Shown here: positions 25,600-37,428 of the stretch, piece by piece
Layout of the letters: each line of letters starts with the position of its first letter
Position numbering within the stretch: the first letter of the stretch is position 1
Assembly: GCF_014839805.1 (NCBI RefSeq)
Contig: NC_051120.1
Coordinates: 10,540,001 to 10,604,000 of the forward strand
DNA length: 64,000 nucleotides
Source: Manduca sexta
Taxonomy: Eukaryota; Arthropoda; Insecta; Lepidoptera; Sphingidae
Direction: 5' to 3'
The notes under the pieces: model-generated
What the model was told of the DNA's origin: nothing
Databases searched by the model: none
Seen by the model: only the letters and a program-made list of their open reading frames with translations
Position numbers and translations under genes: made by a program

Positions 25600-26098
25600 A
25601 GACAATTCCACGCGATGATTGCTATTCTATATATTTTTATTTATTTATTTAATAGTTACACCATCGGATTACCACTATAACCTTACAACTAATACTAAGA
25701 ATTTTCTTATACTAGGTGATAAACCTTTATATGTGCATACAACATTATTTGCAAAACTTTACAATCGCTAGATCTGACCACAAATGAATTTGAAAACTAT
25801 TTAAAGATAGACTAACAATATTAGAATTATTTATAACTAGCATGATAGTTTACACTCTATATTGATATAGGAATAAATCTGCCAATCAGAAATCGGACGC
25901 AATCAGCTAAAGCCGAAGACTCGAATATAGGCGCGTTAGAAATCTATTGGGGCTTACGTCCAGTCAGCTCGGAAACAATAAAATGTGCGAGCGCATCACA
26001 TGCCTGCGCTAGCAAACGCATTCTATATTTCTAAACATTACTATTTGTTTTCGAAGTGAACTCGTCATTTAAACATTCTTAACTTTCTATCGATGCAG
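25600..26098. other. intergenic with a possible LINE 3' UTR remnant
   Basis: TTTTTATTTATTTATTTAATAG near 25637 resembles, in reverse, the A/T-rich tail of the LINE at 44230. Otherwise nothing is recognised. Confidence 0.35.
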
Positions 26099-26137
26099 GT
26101 AACTACGGCGCCGGCTGCCTGATGGAGGGTTGCCGCG
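26099..26137 (+). CDS. possible 39-bp internal exon (unassigned)
   Basis: An AG acceptor at 26097-26098 (CTTTCTATCGATGCAG) and a GTGAGG donor at 26138 bound a GC-rich 39-base block, phase 1 at both ends, reading NYGAGCLMEGCR. Its base composition stands out from the AT-rich surroundings. I cannot assign it to a protein; in phase it could follow exon 1 of the TIL gene (both end in phase 1, and T+GT would give Cys), but 6.4 kb away this is a guess. The alternative is a chance or dead exon. Confidence 0.25.
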
Positions 26138-26184
26138 GTGAGGTTCCTGGTGAACTCAAAAGGCGAGCGGTTCATGGAGCGGTT

Positions 26185-26330
26185 ATATGTATAGTAATTT
26201 TGATGCGTTGCTAAATGAAACCACACACTATATTTTTGAAAATAATCAATTACACTCTTAAATGATGTAAAATAAAAAAGAATAAGTTTCGAATGAAATA
26301 AATATTGATAAACATTAATTTTACGTTAAC
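26185..26330 (+). mobile_element. partial copy of the TA-flanked MITE seen at 40133
   Basis: GCTAAATGAAACCACA, GATGTAAAATAAA and TAAGTTTCGAA follow in the same order as at 40155-40245. The outer terminal bases are worn and no right end is seen. Confidence 0.6.
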
Positions 26331-26404
26331 TACTATCACGAGAAAGGTATTTGTCTGTTTTTAGTCATAGCAAATTGACCCAATTGTAACAATGATAAAC
26401 GGAG

Positions 26405-26495
26405 TTGGGATCAGATAGTGGTGGCGAGAGATGATTACCCCTTGTTAGTCGGCTCAATTATGCCGGTTTGTTTAAAACCGAATTTCGTGATATTC
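26405..26495 (+). repeat. dispersed repeat family D fragment
   Basis: GCGAGAGATGATTACCCC, AGTCGGCTCAATTATGCCGG and TTTAAAACCG in family order. Confidence 0.45.
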
Positions 26496-28121
26496 ATTGT
26501 GGTCTAATTAAATAAACTGTTATATAGTTTCGGTGTAAACAGTTAAATTTATAGACTTAAATTGGTAATTTGTATACAATTCTAATATAACATTTAATCA
26601 TCTTTGTTCAAATTCGTGATCATAGTTTTGTTGCAGATTTTTTAATGGCCAGCATACTATATTTAGAACGAAAAAATGATAGCTCAATAAATCCAGCTAA
26701 AAGCTTTAAAAGGCTATGAATTTTGGAAATAAAATACTTATCAACAAAGATAATTCATTTCATAATAATTCATCGAACTAAAATCTGCTTTTAAAGAGTA
26801 TTTAAATAACGCCGCCTTTATTTTAGGGTATCGATGCTAATAGCACTTATTTCCAATTATTGAGTTTTTATTCGTGCTGAAAAAATATTGTATATTTAAT
26901 TCTATCTGGATATAAAAATAAACACTAGAAAATGGCTCTTTGAACCTTATATACTTGATTAGTGATTATTAACCTATAACACTGCCTGAAGATATTTATA
27001 ATATTATTATAAAAAAAATACATCTAAAGATATTCAAAAACGGAATCATGGACTTCTTTTAAACAGCAAAAACACATTGACATAAAATTCAAAAATGGAA
27101 TCGATATTTTTTTATAGTAGGGTGTCCATTCATCTATACCATAGATTATCCGGCCGTCTCGATCCATCGCTGCATTGCCATCGGCTGAGGGTTTAATCGG
27201 GACAAACGGCGTGTTTTACAAGCGGGGCACGGTAAAAGCTTCCGATATTTGCTTTGATCATTTGTATCCATATTTTTTGATAAATCAAGGATTTTCGTTG
27301 ATGGATGTGTTGAATCGTTTTTGGGGCATGTCAAAATTCTGTTTAATTGCATTGAAAAAGTGAAGTGAAATGTTTTAAAAGTATTTCATGTTCTATATTG
27401 TTAACGTATTACCAAAGGCAACAAAAATTAAAGGACTGCTGAGTCAGAAGACATTACTATACGGTATACCTAAGAACTAACTAGCCTAAGCTAACATACC
27501 TAACTTTGATTGATTTTGTTACTGTCAAGGTATATACATACATATATTAAATACGTAAAAAATCTGATCGATCAACGTATAGCCGGTACCGGTAGGTCTA
27601 GAAGCATGGAATTTTGCATAGTTCCTTAAATGACGAACTAAGTCAGGTTTTATTGAAATTTATCCCTTAACGCCTTATAATAGGGAACGAAATTGCTAAC
27701 CCTAATTAATCGATTTTAGAATTTTCTAAGCAATAGGAAGCTACATTACTGAATGCTATATTCTTATCCCATGGTCATTAACGCATGCGCAGCCGTGAGC
27801 AAAAGTTAGTTTTCATATTCACTAGTTGTATTTATATGAGATAAAATATACGGAGTTAGGCTCAACATAATTGTGTTTGACGGTTTGACTGCGGTATATC
27901 CCTCGGGAGTCGCGTGATCCTTCCAGCCGGATTAACTTATCAATACAGTTCGACTGTCTCCAGGGCATAACTGCCGCCATAAATTGTACGACATATGACC
28001 TACGTCACGCGTAAATAATAACTACACTACTTTTGCTCACTTCTATAAAATAAACACTGGCTAGGGTGTTCATTCGTGAGGAAATTCAGGATATTTTCTT
28101 GAGAGTAACCGAGTAGGTATG
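26496..28121. other. intergenic, nothing recognised
   Basis: AT-rich. Two overlapping frames at 27146-27363 on opposite strands show no domain and no splice context, and are not called. Confidence 0.35.
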
Positions 28122-28330
28122 GCCGATGTGGCAAAAAGGTTCTGAAGTGGAAGCCACGAACTAGCAAGCGTAGCGTCGGACGTCTACCCACGAAGTGGAT
28201 AGAGGACCTCATAAAAGTCGCAAGAGGTCGCTGGATGCGGGCCGTTTCCAATAGGGCGATCTGGAAATCTTTGGGGGAGGCCCATGTTCAGCAGTGGACA
28301 TCTTGCGGCTGATGATGATGATGATGGTGA
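28122..28330 (+). pseudogene. RTE-clade LINE, 3' end with (TGA)n tail
   Basis: One frame reads GKKVLKWKPRTSKRSVGR, then PTKWIEDLIKVARGRWMRAV and GEAHVQQWTSCG, stopping at TGA 28310-28312. This is the ORF2 C-terminus of RTE-type LINEs. The stop is followed at once by a TGATGATGATGATG tail, the microsatellite-like 3' end characteristic of the clade. Better preserved than the copy at 25087. Confidence 0.75.
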
Positions 28331-28339
28331 TGAAGCGAG

Positions 28340-28617
28340 TACATACATACATACATAACATCACGCATTTATCCCCGAAGGGGTATGCAGAGGCGCAACC
28401 AATGCACCCACTTTTCGCCAAGTATGTTCCGTCCCATGATGTGATAGGGGGCGAGCCTATCGCCATATCGGGCACAAATTCCACCGGGACTCCGGGTTGA
28501 TACTGAGCAGAAAAAACCCTAATATCACTTTGCCCGACCCGGGATTCGAACCCAGGACCTCAGAGCGCTATTGTACCGGACATGCAATATAACTACGCCA
28601 CCGAGGCAGTCAAGCGA
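28340..28617 (-). mobile_element. tRNA-derived SINE family 1, full-length copy
   Basis: On the minus strand the head reads CTCGGTGGCGTAGTTATATT (A box TGGCGTAGTTA), then the B box GGTTCGAATCC at about 28545, GTCGGGCAAAGTGATATTAG, GCCCGATATGGCGATAGGC and a 3' TATGTATG repeat tail. The two boxes form an internal RNA polymerase III promoter. This is the best representative in the window. The two boxes are spaced as in a tRNA, but no cloverleaf 3' half exists, so it is not a tRNA gene. Confidence 0.8.
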
Positions 28618-29819
28618 GTAGGTAATACATATACGTTTACAGCATCATGTTTTTACCTTTAAGAGGTAGGTAGGTGTATGATACGTTGATCGAGCTATAA
28701 CTAACTTCCATGTCGTGCGAGCGTGCGTCAAGGTAAGCAATAATAACTGGTCACCGAAAAAGATTAAACTACCACAATAATGGTGGTGATTTGGTTGAAG
28801 TTCAGAAATTAGGTTAATGGGAGGTGAATTAGATTTTTGTTCTTTCTGTAAGTTTTATCACTTTATAAAAAAATAATGAAGCTAATGTTCTGTTTACTGT
28901 AAGGCAAATGATTAATACGTCTGTGCGGTAATTAAATAATATGTACTCATACAAAAATACACACGTACAAAACGCTTGGTATATACTAGAGCTTTGTAAT
29001 TCGCAGTCGCAAAAACATGTATTAAATACATACAAACAAAAGAATAAAAGGATGCAAAATGTAGCATGCAGGCTGGTTGAGCGCTGTTCCTTTTTCAAAT
29101 ATTATGACGCATTGTCGTTACAAGTTTTAAGCTGAGATGGGACCTCTTGCGGACTCACACAACTGTTCAATAGGTACGGTATACATTGCTTGTTATACCT
29201 GTTAGGCTTATAGTATTGTCGTTTTATTTTTTATTTTTTTTTCTTTTATTTTAAATTACTATAATTAGGTATAATTACTGTTAATACCTATAATTTATGT
29301 TTAGTGTGAGTTATCGCAATAAACGTATCATTTTTTATTTTTTTTTTACATCGAATTTCAAATCATAGCGTTCCTAAAGAAGTATTACTTCAAAAATCAC
29401 CAACAATACTACCAATCGACCAATCGGAAATAGCTAAGAGGGAAATCCCTTCGCAAACATATCCACTCTACAATGATTGTTAGATCATAGATTATTTCTT
29501 TTATATGTAATGTCACAATTATAAAAAATAAAATGTACTGACACTCTGGTCTGTTGTCTTATATTGACAAGACGTATTTTATTTCGCATTACCTATATAA
29601 AATTCTGATTTCATCTATTTAAAGTAATATTTATCAGGTTATGGGCCCAATGATTAAGTTAAGGTCGAAACACGGAAAGAATTCAATGATAAATATATCA
29701 AAACATAGTATTGGTTACGTGCTCTTACCAGATATGTTGCATATCGAAGCGAAATAAATTCGAAAACAGACGGATATAGAAGATATTATATATTTTTATA
29801 GAATCGACCTGGAGCCGTA
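28618..29819. other. intergenic, nothing recognised
   Basis: Includes an AT-rich stretch ending GCAATAAACGTATC plus T/A runs at 29313-29348, which may be a worn retroposon 3' end. The overlapping frames at 28829-29135 show no domain. Confidence 0.35.
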
Positions 29820-30112
29820 GACAACTGATGGTAGGTCTCTCATATGTGAAAGTCAAGAGGTAGGTACCAACGCAATGTTTATTTCTGCCGCCAAACAGTG
29901 TGTAGTTGCTGTTGTGTTCCGGTTAAAATAACATTGTATTCAGTATAACTACTGGACATAATAAGACTTAACATCTCGTGTCTCAGGATGGCGAGCGCAG
30001 TGGAATACCAAACAATACCTAATTCAAGGTGTTAGATGGTGTTCAACTGTTTACGGGCGGTCATATTGCTACCATCAGGTGAACGGCAAGCTCGTCTAGT
30101 CTATAAATGCGG
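29820..30112 (-). mobile_element. SINE-like family B, near full length
   Basis: Reverse copy, from GATGGTAGGTCTCTCATATG at the left to the complement of the CGCCTGATGGTAGC head at the right. Confidence 0.65.
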
Positions 30113-30466
30113 TTTGCAAATCATTTTGATGATAATAACATTCTACAAAAATTCTACATAAACGGAAGCCGGCAGAAATCGGGTCATATGGGCCCTTCAC
30201 CACTGATTCACTTATTGTGCTGCGAATGATCGTATAAATGGCGAGTGAAGACAGTCGTTGCGCGCTGTCTGATGTATACTAATGTTTCCATAACTTTAGG
30301 GGTACCCCGTGTTGCAATCAATAAATTATCTTCTTTTTAATCAGTGCTGTTTAATTGAAGAGTATCTCAGCGACTCCAAAGAAACACTGACAACCTGTTT
30401 GAACACCGAAAAAATCGTAGATTAGACAATAAGGTAGTCCGAACAAATTTATTATTATAATTATAA

Positions 30467-30775
30467 GCGGCGATAGCCTAGTTGGGTGTGGAACGGTCTG
30501 CCAAGACGAATGTCCACGGGTTCAAATCCCAAGGCACACACCTCTGATTTTTCTAAAAAACATGTGTGTATTCTTTGTGAATTTATCGTTCGCGTTAACG
30601 TAGAAGGAAAACATCGTGAGGAAACCTGCACATCTGAGAAGTTCTCTATAGGAATTTCGAAGGTGTGTGAAGTCTACCAATCCGCACTAGGCCAGCGTGG
30701 TGGACTAAGGCCTAATCCCTCTCAGTAGTAGAGGAGGCCCGTGCTCAACAGTGGGCAAGTATATAATACATGGCT
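30467..30775 (+). mobile_element. tRNA-derived SINE family C, full-length reference copy
   Basis: GCGGCGATAGCCTAGTTGGG carries a consensus A box. The B box GGTTCAAATCC is at 30519-30529, then CACACACCTCTG, GGAAAACATCGTGAGGAAAC, GTGTGAAGTCTACCAATCC and GAGGCCCGTGCTCAACAG. It ends with TAATACATGGCTGATATTATT. The open frame inside has no coding meaning. Confidence 0.8.
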
Positions 30776-31127
30776 GATATTATTTATTATTTTATTAATA
30801 TTATTATATATTCCATGCCTACTACACTCTGTAAACTTTGGGGTTCGATTTTCGGCATATCCACCCTGAGGCCGGACAATGTTCACTAAATATTTTATAA
30901 TTCCGGTCATGCACCGAAAAAAATTATGCCCTGATACGTGTTTTTAAAAATGTTGAAATATTTAAAATGTTTCACAAAACTACCTCTATTTTTCACGGTT
31001 TACTCTACGAGGGACGTGATGAATATATGTATGAATGAAATTATCACATAGGTACTTTTGTAACGTGTAGCGATTACAAAATAGCTCGGTGGATCTGTTT
31101 TTTTTTCAAGCAGTATTTCCTATGCAA

Positions 31128-31440
31128 GCGGCGATAGCCTAGTTGGATGTAGAACGGACTGCTGAGACAAATGTCCGCATGTTCAAATCACAAGGGCACA
31201 TAACTTTGACTTTTCTAAAATTATGTGTGTATTGTGAATTATCGCTTGCTGTAACCGTGAGGAAAAACTTTGTGAGGAAACTTGTATATCTGAAAAATTC
31301 TCTATAGGAATTTTGAAGGTGTGTGAAGTCTACCAATTCTCACTAAGTCCGCGTGGTTGACTAAGGCCTTATCCCTCTCAGTAGTAGAGAAGATTCGTGC
31401 CCAGCATTGGGACAGTATAGGTATAATACAGGGCTGATAG
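31128..31440 (+). mobile_element. tRNA-derived SINE family C, full length
   Basis: Starts GCGGCGATAGCCTAGTTGGA and follows the copy at 30467 throughout, with more substitutions (B box GTTCAAATCAC). Confidence 0.75.
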
Positions 31441-31754
31441 TGTTATTATATTCTATACTGAGCTAATGTCTTTTTCTAATTCCTGTATCCTCATTTCTCT
31501 TCATCCTGGATCGAATAATAGTTTTTCCATCTGCCACATTTTATGTGACAATTTGTTCAGACTCAATCAGTCAGCAAATATTCCAAATGTAGAATTATTT
31601 TTCTCTTAAACCAGATGATTAACTATTGCACCAGATACAAGAAATAGCTGTCCAACTCTCTGAACTTTTCGTTTGAATGCAATTTCTTTAAAAATAACAA
31701 TTTCTTCATAGAAATTTAAACGGGCATGTCATATACGGAAATAATAACACCAGC

Positions 31755-32155
31755 TCCATAATATTTATTTACCACTACTGATCACGAGCCTCCTCTACTA
31801 CTGAGAGGGTTTAGGCCTTAGTCTATCATGCTGCCTTAGTGCAGGTTGGCAGTCTTCATATACCTTCAAAATATTTATGGAGAAATCTCAGGTATGGTAT
31901 TATAGTTACTACTGGACATAATAAGACTTAACATCTCATAATATCTTAGGATGGTGAGCGCAGTGGAATACCAAACAATACTTTGTAATTGAAGGTGTTG
32001 GATGGTGTTTCTATTGTTTATGGGCGTTCGTATCGCTTATCATCAAGCGAACGGTCAGCTCGTCTCGTCATGCTAAGCAATAAAGAAAAATGCAGATGTC
32101 ATCACTATGTTTTCCTTCACCGTTAAAGCAAACAATGATTGATAAATAATACCCA
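31755..32155 (-). mobile_element. family C SINE split by a family B insertion
   Basis: The family C 3' body lies at 31755-31896 and stops at CTCAGGTATG. The continuing segment CACTATGTTTTCCTTCACCG resumes at about 32104. Between them (31905-32085) sits a minus-strand family B copy. Confidence 0.65.
31905..32085 (-). mobile_element. family B copy nested in a family C SINE
   Basis: Reverse, 5' region present: TACTGGACATAATAAGAC, GATGGTGAGCGCAGTGG, TATGGGCGTTCGTATCGC, ending in AAGCAATAAAGAAAA, the complement of its T-rich head. It is younger than the host SINE. Confidence 0.65.
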
Positions 32156-32384
32156 TGTAACTTTGAATATTATAATGTATTTATATAAGTATAATGAAGT
32201 TTTACAAGCCTCTAATAAGCAAAGGAGTCGGTCACCTCTCGGAAGTCAATTTAGAACTGTTCCTTTGCCATCTTGTGTACTATCAAACTTTGCCACTGTC
32301 GAATAGTTTGTCAATTATTGTTTTGACTTTTGCCATTCTAAGAAATAATATGACGAGGTGGTAGTTCTTGCATTGATCTTTGTT

Positions 32385-32600
32385 TTTTTATACGAGCACG
32401 ATAAGGTGCAGTGGCACCTGATGGTAAGTGGAGTGGAGTCCAATAGAATGTCGATTGACGAGAGATGATTACCTCGGCAGTCGACTCATACATATGCCGG
32501 CCTGTTGAAACCACCAGCTGATCCCGGAACGCGACACTTACATGGGCCGCTATGGTGGGTGGTAACACCTTGTGTCAACACGCTATCCGGCTATATTTAT
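32385..32600 (+). repeat. dispersed repeat family D, best copy
   Basis: TTTTTATACGAGCACGATAA, CACCTGATGGTAAGTGGAG, GACGAGAGATGATTACC, GCAGTCGACTC, CATATGCCGGCCTG, CGGAACGCGACACTTAC and GGGCCGCTATGGTGGG in order. Used as reference for the other copies. No coding frame of its own. Confidence 0.6.
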
Positions 32601-33369
32601 TTATTTAAGGACCTTCAACGAAGGATACACGACATATAATAAAACAGTGTCGTAGCATTATTACAAATTAAAAATGTGACGTGCTCTTTCAATTATAGGA
32701 GACCCCAGCATGCATTATATATTGGTACAGCGGCATTAACATATTAATATTATTTACATATTTATGTAGGAACTTAAAACAGTCAAAATAGAATAAAACA
32801 TAATAAGATGAAAAAACATATTAAACACTATCGTCAGCTAGTAACAGTAACTTATTTTTCCTACAAGTAAAACTCCACAAACTATAAAATAAACACCAAG
32901 ACCGAATTTCGACCGCGTCTCGGCGTTATCGAACGAAAAAGGTACAATTTGCGAGTTCATCCTCCGAAATGATAGCTGTTATTAGTCTAACATAAATCGA
33001 TAGGCTTTCCGATTGCAATTTATGGCCTTAAGATCCTAAGGAAAGTTTTACGAAACCCTTCGGGCGTCGTTTCAGGATTTCAGCCGGTTATGTTAGTGTA
33101 ATTGGAGTTATATCTATCGTTTTGCGATATGATAGGTTTTCAAGTATTTTTAGTAAAGAATTCTAGATTTTATTTTTTCATATTATCAGCGGTGGAGAGA
33201 CATATTTATTAATAGTTATATATAGAACTGTAGTTTGTTTAATATTACCAATGGTGGAGCGATATCTAAAGTAATATATAATGCTGAAGAGTTGGTTTGT
33301 AGGCGGCAATCCCAGGAACTAGCAAACGGATAATGATATTTTTCACTAATAGAAAGCTGTTAGTTCTGT
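32601..33369. other. intergenic; possible LINE 3' UTR remnant at its left end
   Basis: ATTTATTTATTTAAGGACC near 32597 resembles the 3' end of the LINE at 44230 (reverse). The rest shows nothing codable. Confidence 0.35.
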
Positions 33370-33538
33370 CAAAACCCGAAATACTGGACATAAGTCTAAC
33401 ATCTCATGTTTAAGGATGACAAGCGCAATAAAATACCAAGCAATACTTCGAAATTCAAGGTCTTGGATGGTGTTTCTACTATTTATGGGCGGTCGTATCG
33501 CTTACAGGCAAACAGCAAGCTCGTCTCATCATTCAAAA
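33370..33538 (-). mobile_element. family B fragment
   Basis: Minus-strand partial copy: TACTGGACATAAGTCTAAC, GATGACAAGCGCAATAAAA, TATGGGCGGTCGTATCGC. Confidence 0.55.
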
Positions 33539-34623
33539 CAAAAAATAAGTACGCTCTCTACATAGGCCCTAACTAAATACACAATTAATCAAAAAATATG
33601 TTTATATTCTTCATAACATTCCATTTTGCACCTAATGGATACGAAGTAAGGCTTTTATCAGCTCATAAACATAATAAAAAATTATAGTTAACGTAAGCTC
33701 TTACGAGTAATAAAATAAAAAAGGGATAAAATGTCGTGTAAATTATTAATATGAATGGGCTGATAAATTGTCGGTGACGTTGGACGGTTGTGGAAGGCGC
33801 AGGGGGCAAGCGATAGCGGGCATTATAATAGTGGGGTATGAAAATGTATTTGGAAATCGTAAGGTTTTAGATTCGATTAGGTTGGACAACGAAATATTAC
33901 GTCAGATTTTTTAGTTGAATAATTTGTAGGTAGAATTTAAAATATTATAAAGACACTGTAGATATATATCTACGTCGTGAATGAGGTAGTAGAGTAGCAC
34001 AGTAGAAATCCAATTTGTAACCACAGCTTTCGAATGATGAGTGAATGCAAAAGACTCCCTCGCACTCCTAATACTCCTAACACATTTATTTTAAGGCCGG
34101 GGACATATCCTAGGTTCTTATGGTATTAGAAGGCCAAAATAACATCGGGTGACTTATCCAAGTCTACTAATTTTAGCAAACATAATCCTCAGCTATCTCA
34201 TCCACTATCAGGCCTACCCTTAAACTTTGTAAACGTACCTACTTCTAGTTTAAGCTATAAATAATAATAATCCAAAATTGAACACCCGTTCAACACATGA
34301 ATACACGTAATTCACCAGCAAACATTTAAACATATTCATAAACCTTCGAATTTCGAATGTTAGTAAATATAGTAAAATAGTAGAAAATAAAATGTCGCCG
34401 ATGTTCATGATGCGCGCCACACAGCGCGGTCGCGCATCGATACGGCAATGCACTCTACGCTGACATCCTATTAGTCGGTGCTTAACTCAAATTAAATATT
34501 ATGTAACGTCATATGGGCTTTAAACGATTTATATGAAGTGTTTAAACAACTTAATTATGATACATTCTTCTACTCCTCAGTATTGGGTTAAAAGGAACTT
34601 GGTCCATCAGTTTAGTTTACAAA
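33539..34623. other. intergenic, nothing recognised
   Basis: No gene, RNA or repeat that I can support. The frame at 34250-34453 is featureless. Confidence 0.35.
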
Positions 34624-35024
34624 TAAGAGCGAAACCACAGGATGCGTCAACAGTGCGGTGTGGCGTCGCACTGTAATTAATTAGAGGTATAGGATGCACA
34701 CGAGTAGTACCGCACCGCTATGCAACACTATTTACTCCGGTGCGGCGCAGCGCCGTAACGTCAATAGCTCAAGTGAGTAGGGTCACTTGAGTCTGTTCAC
34801 GGCAATAGAGCGAAAGAAAAAATACTGCGGTGGCAGCACGTTGTCACTCTGGAGCCGCAGCGTGTTATCCCTCCGTCTCGTCTCTCAGGTGGCAAGTCCG
34901 GCGCGCTTACGTTCTAACGCGTCATGTGACATGGTACGGTGATTTATATGTAGGATGACGCAGCAGCACCGCTCCGACGCCGCGTCGCACCGCACCGTGA
35001 ACGCATCGCGTGGCCTCGCTCTTA
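34624..35024. mobile_element. MITE with about 50-bp GC-rich terminal inverted repeats
   Basis: The left end TAAGAGCGAAACCACAGGAT (from 34624) pairs with the right end, whose complement reads TAAGAGCGAGGCCACGCGAT, and continues through GTGCGGTG. The flanks fit a 3-bp TAA/TTA-type target. The inside is much more GC-rich than the region. No transposase frame is present. Confidence 0.7.
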
Positions 35025-36235
35025 GGGTTAATGTAGTTACCTTTAAGAATACTAACCTAAATTCTTACGTCCGCATATCAATTTCTTTTTGCCTATATCC
35101 TATAAATCTAAAAAAAACACTTCGGAAAATTTTCTTACATCTAAAGAATTATAACGTGTAATTAATAAATAAATATTTACCCAGACTAGTATATTCCAGC
35201 ACGTGGTGGTCTTCTTTTTCCATCTGCAAGGTAGACTTGACGCAAATCATTTTCATGATAGTTGCAAAATACTGAACTCATAGAACTAAAAGAACCTAAC
35301 TCAAAATAATTCGTGGGAAATGAAGACAAAACATAGTAGAATACTATTTAAATAAAGCTATTTTTTTTCATTTAATCGCGATTTTTTTATATAAACACAG
35401 TTTTATTTCAATATCTAACACTCGTGTAAACATAATAAATTATATAAAAATAGTTTTGAAAGTAGATTTACAGCAAAACGAATAGGTACGTAAAATTTTG
35501 TATATTTTTTCAAATTCTAAACAACTTCTGTAAATATTTTCTTATTTTTTTAAAATTATTAACAATTTCTGTAAATATTTTCTTCACAGTTGACAGTGAC
35601 AAATCACATTGTTATAGTAAACAGATAAATTAAAAAAAGATAATTAAATAAAACTCACCCATCGCTCACAAGTTCTGAAGCGATCGCGATCTAATTACTG
35701 TGGAGGCTTTGGAAAGTTTCGGCTACGGGTCTCAAACTTTCGGGCTAATGCCTTCGACTTCAAGTAGTGCTAGTCTGATATCAAAGTATTGTAAAGTTAT
35801 ATTGGATTTTTCTTAGTATCACCTCGAGGATTTCTGTTCGGAGTCTAAAAATCGCTCAATGAATATCAACAAGATGACTTCTTTTTCCGGAACTAACAGG
35901 AGTCGAGGGTATTACACCTATGTCTATTCCTGTAAGGGCGTGATAATTAAATGAGGTTAAAAATAAAAAAAATACTCTGATCAAACCCTTAAATAAATTC
36001 GCTTCCTTGGTCTGACGTGAAGACCAATGGCTGTATGTGAGGTTGTATGAGTCCAGGTTTATTTTCCTTGTTTGCAACATTGGTTTAAGATGGTTTGACC
36101 TCTAGATTCTACGGACAGCTCAGGACAGGAAGTCAGGCGAACGTTTGGTTGTAAGGGCAATGTCAAATTATACATGAAACAATATGTTGCACTGTCCTAT
36201 GTTGAATTGGAACTAAAACTACGTCAGTGGAAACA
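35025..36235. other. intergenic, one local duplication
   Basis: CTGTAAATATTTTCTT occurs near 35527 and 35569, a period of roughly 45 bases. No gene or transposon recognised. Confidence 0.4.
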
Positions 36236-36239
36236 ATTG

Positions 36240-36593
36240 TAATTTGAATGAATCTCTTCTGCCCGAATTTGGGCTATGGCGGCTAATCTCTAAGGAGATC
36301 AGCACGGTACGTAGGAAATATTATAGTGCACAAGTAGTCTGTTCCTTCACTCTCATAGTCCAATCCATGACCAGAGAGAGATCAGGCCTAGGTCCAATGA
36401 CTTTACGTGCTTTCCAAGGTTGGGGGTAACCGCTAACTTTCTGACTCTTAGCTGCGACTGAGTAATTTATAAGATGGGAAAAAACCCACTTTATCATTTT
36501 TGGCCTGACCCGAGATTCGAACGCTGGCCCTCAGCACGATTGTCGTATTCATACTGCAAACGAATTACAACTATGCCACCGAGGCGGTCAATA
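36240..36593 (-). mobile_element. tRNA-headed SINE, second body type
   Basis: Minus strand: CTCGGTGGCATAGTTGTAAT (A box) then B box GTTCGAATCTC at about 36507-36518. It continues into a body different from family 1, with complement of GAGAGAGATCAGGCC and TTTACGTGCTTTCC. Same type of head, different tail. Confidence 0.65.
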
Positions 36594-37235
36594 AAAATTG
36601 CATTTTACAACTAGATAAAGGCGTAGGGATGCTTAAGAAACTTCTAGAACCGCTGGTTAGGCAAATGAGCCGTTTTAAATGAACCAATCGATCCGAAGGT
36701 GGGCAGAGGTGTTTGCCGTTGAATTATTTAGCAGCCAACTCTTTCACATACGAGAAAGCAACTTTGTAACGAGTTTCATATCGTTTTTGTTGCTCGAATG
36801 TTGGTGAATTGAAGTATTGATGGATGGCTATGGAAAAGTTTGTGTTGTGGATCAGGCAGGCATTTTTGGGTTTAGGGTTAAAATCATCCTATTTTGTATG
36901 ACACTAGATTTTGTCCGTAGCTCCGTTGGGTGATAAAGTTTTTCTGCTATTAGTCTATAGAACTAAAGAGTAATGTACCTTCCTATTTAAATCGATTAAG
37001 TAGAGCAACTTTCTAACTTGCAAACATACTGTCAAACATTTCCTTTTTATATTATTGGTATAGAATAAAGATATCCATATAAATCCTAAGAACGTATTAA
37101 AAGGCGGAACAAATATAATTAATTGCTTATCCATCATTTAAAACGCTTGTCTAGTTTTTTTAATTCTAGTTTCACAATGATATCGGTGGAATCATCTATA
37201 AAAACAACATCGTATGCAACATTTATATATTATAA
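36594..37235. other. intergenic, nothing recognised
   Basis: AT-rich, no supported feature. Confidence 0.35.
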
Positions 37236-37428
37236 CAGCGGTCGGCAACGCGCAGCCCGTTCTGTTTGTTGTCCGTGATTGTTTTGTAATAAGGCTTAAA
37301 CATCAAAATAAATATATTAAATTAAGAATAAGCGTATCTAAAGCAGGGTTTCTAGGTTTAATGTTATACGTGTGGTCCGCCTTTAGTTAATTTTGCCACC
37401 TTGTCTACCAAAAGGTTGTCGACCGCTG
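37236..37428. mobile_element. hAT-type MITE, 193 bp
   Basis: Ends CAGCGGTCGGCAAC (from 37236) and GTTGTCGACCGCTG (to 37428), the CAG-GGTCGGCAAC end of one hAT group. The flanking 8-mers TATTATAA and CATTATAC share the core ATTATA, as expected for an 8-bp duplication. Confidence 0.7.

Noticed and set aside
27146..27363. Opposed open frames around 27.2 kb as a possible gene
   Set aside because: No signal peptide, domain, splice sites or promoter; the two strands are equally open, which suggests chance.
28510..28615. Possible tRNA gene
   Set aside because: A and B boxes are present but the acceptor 3' half is missing and a SINE body follows; several copies share it.
30486..30728. 80-codon open frame, and its counterpart at 51035-51283
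   Set aside because: Both are translations of SINE family C; their similarity is due to the repeat, not to a gene family.
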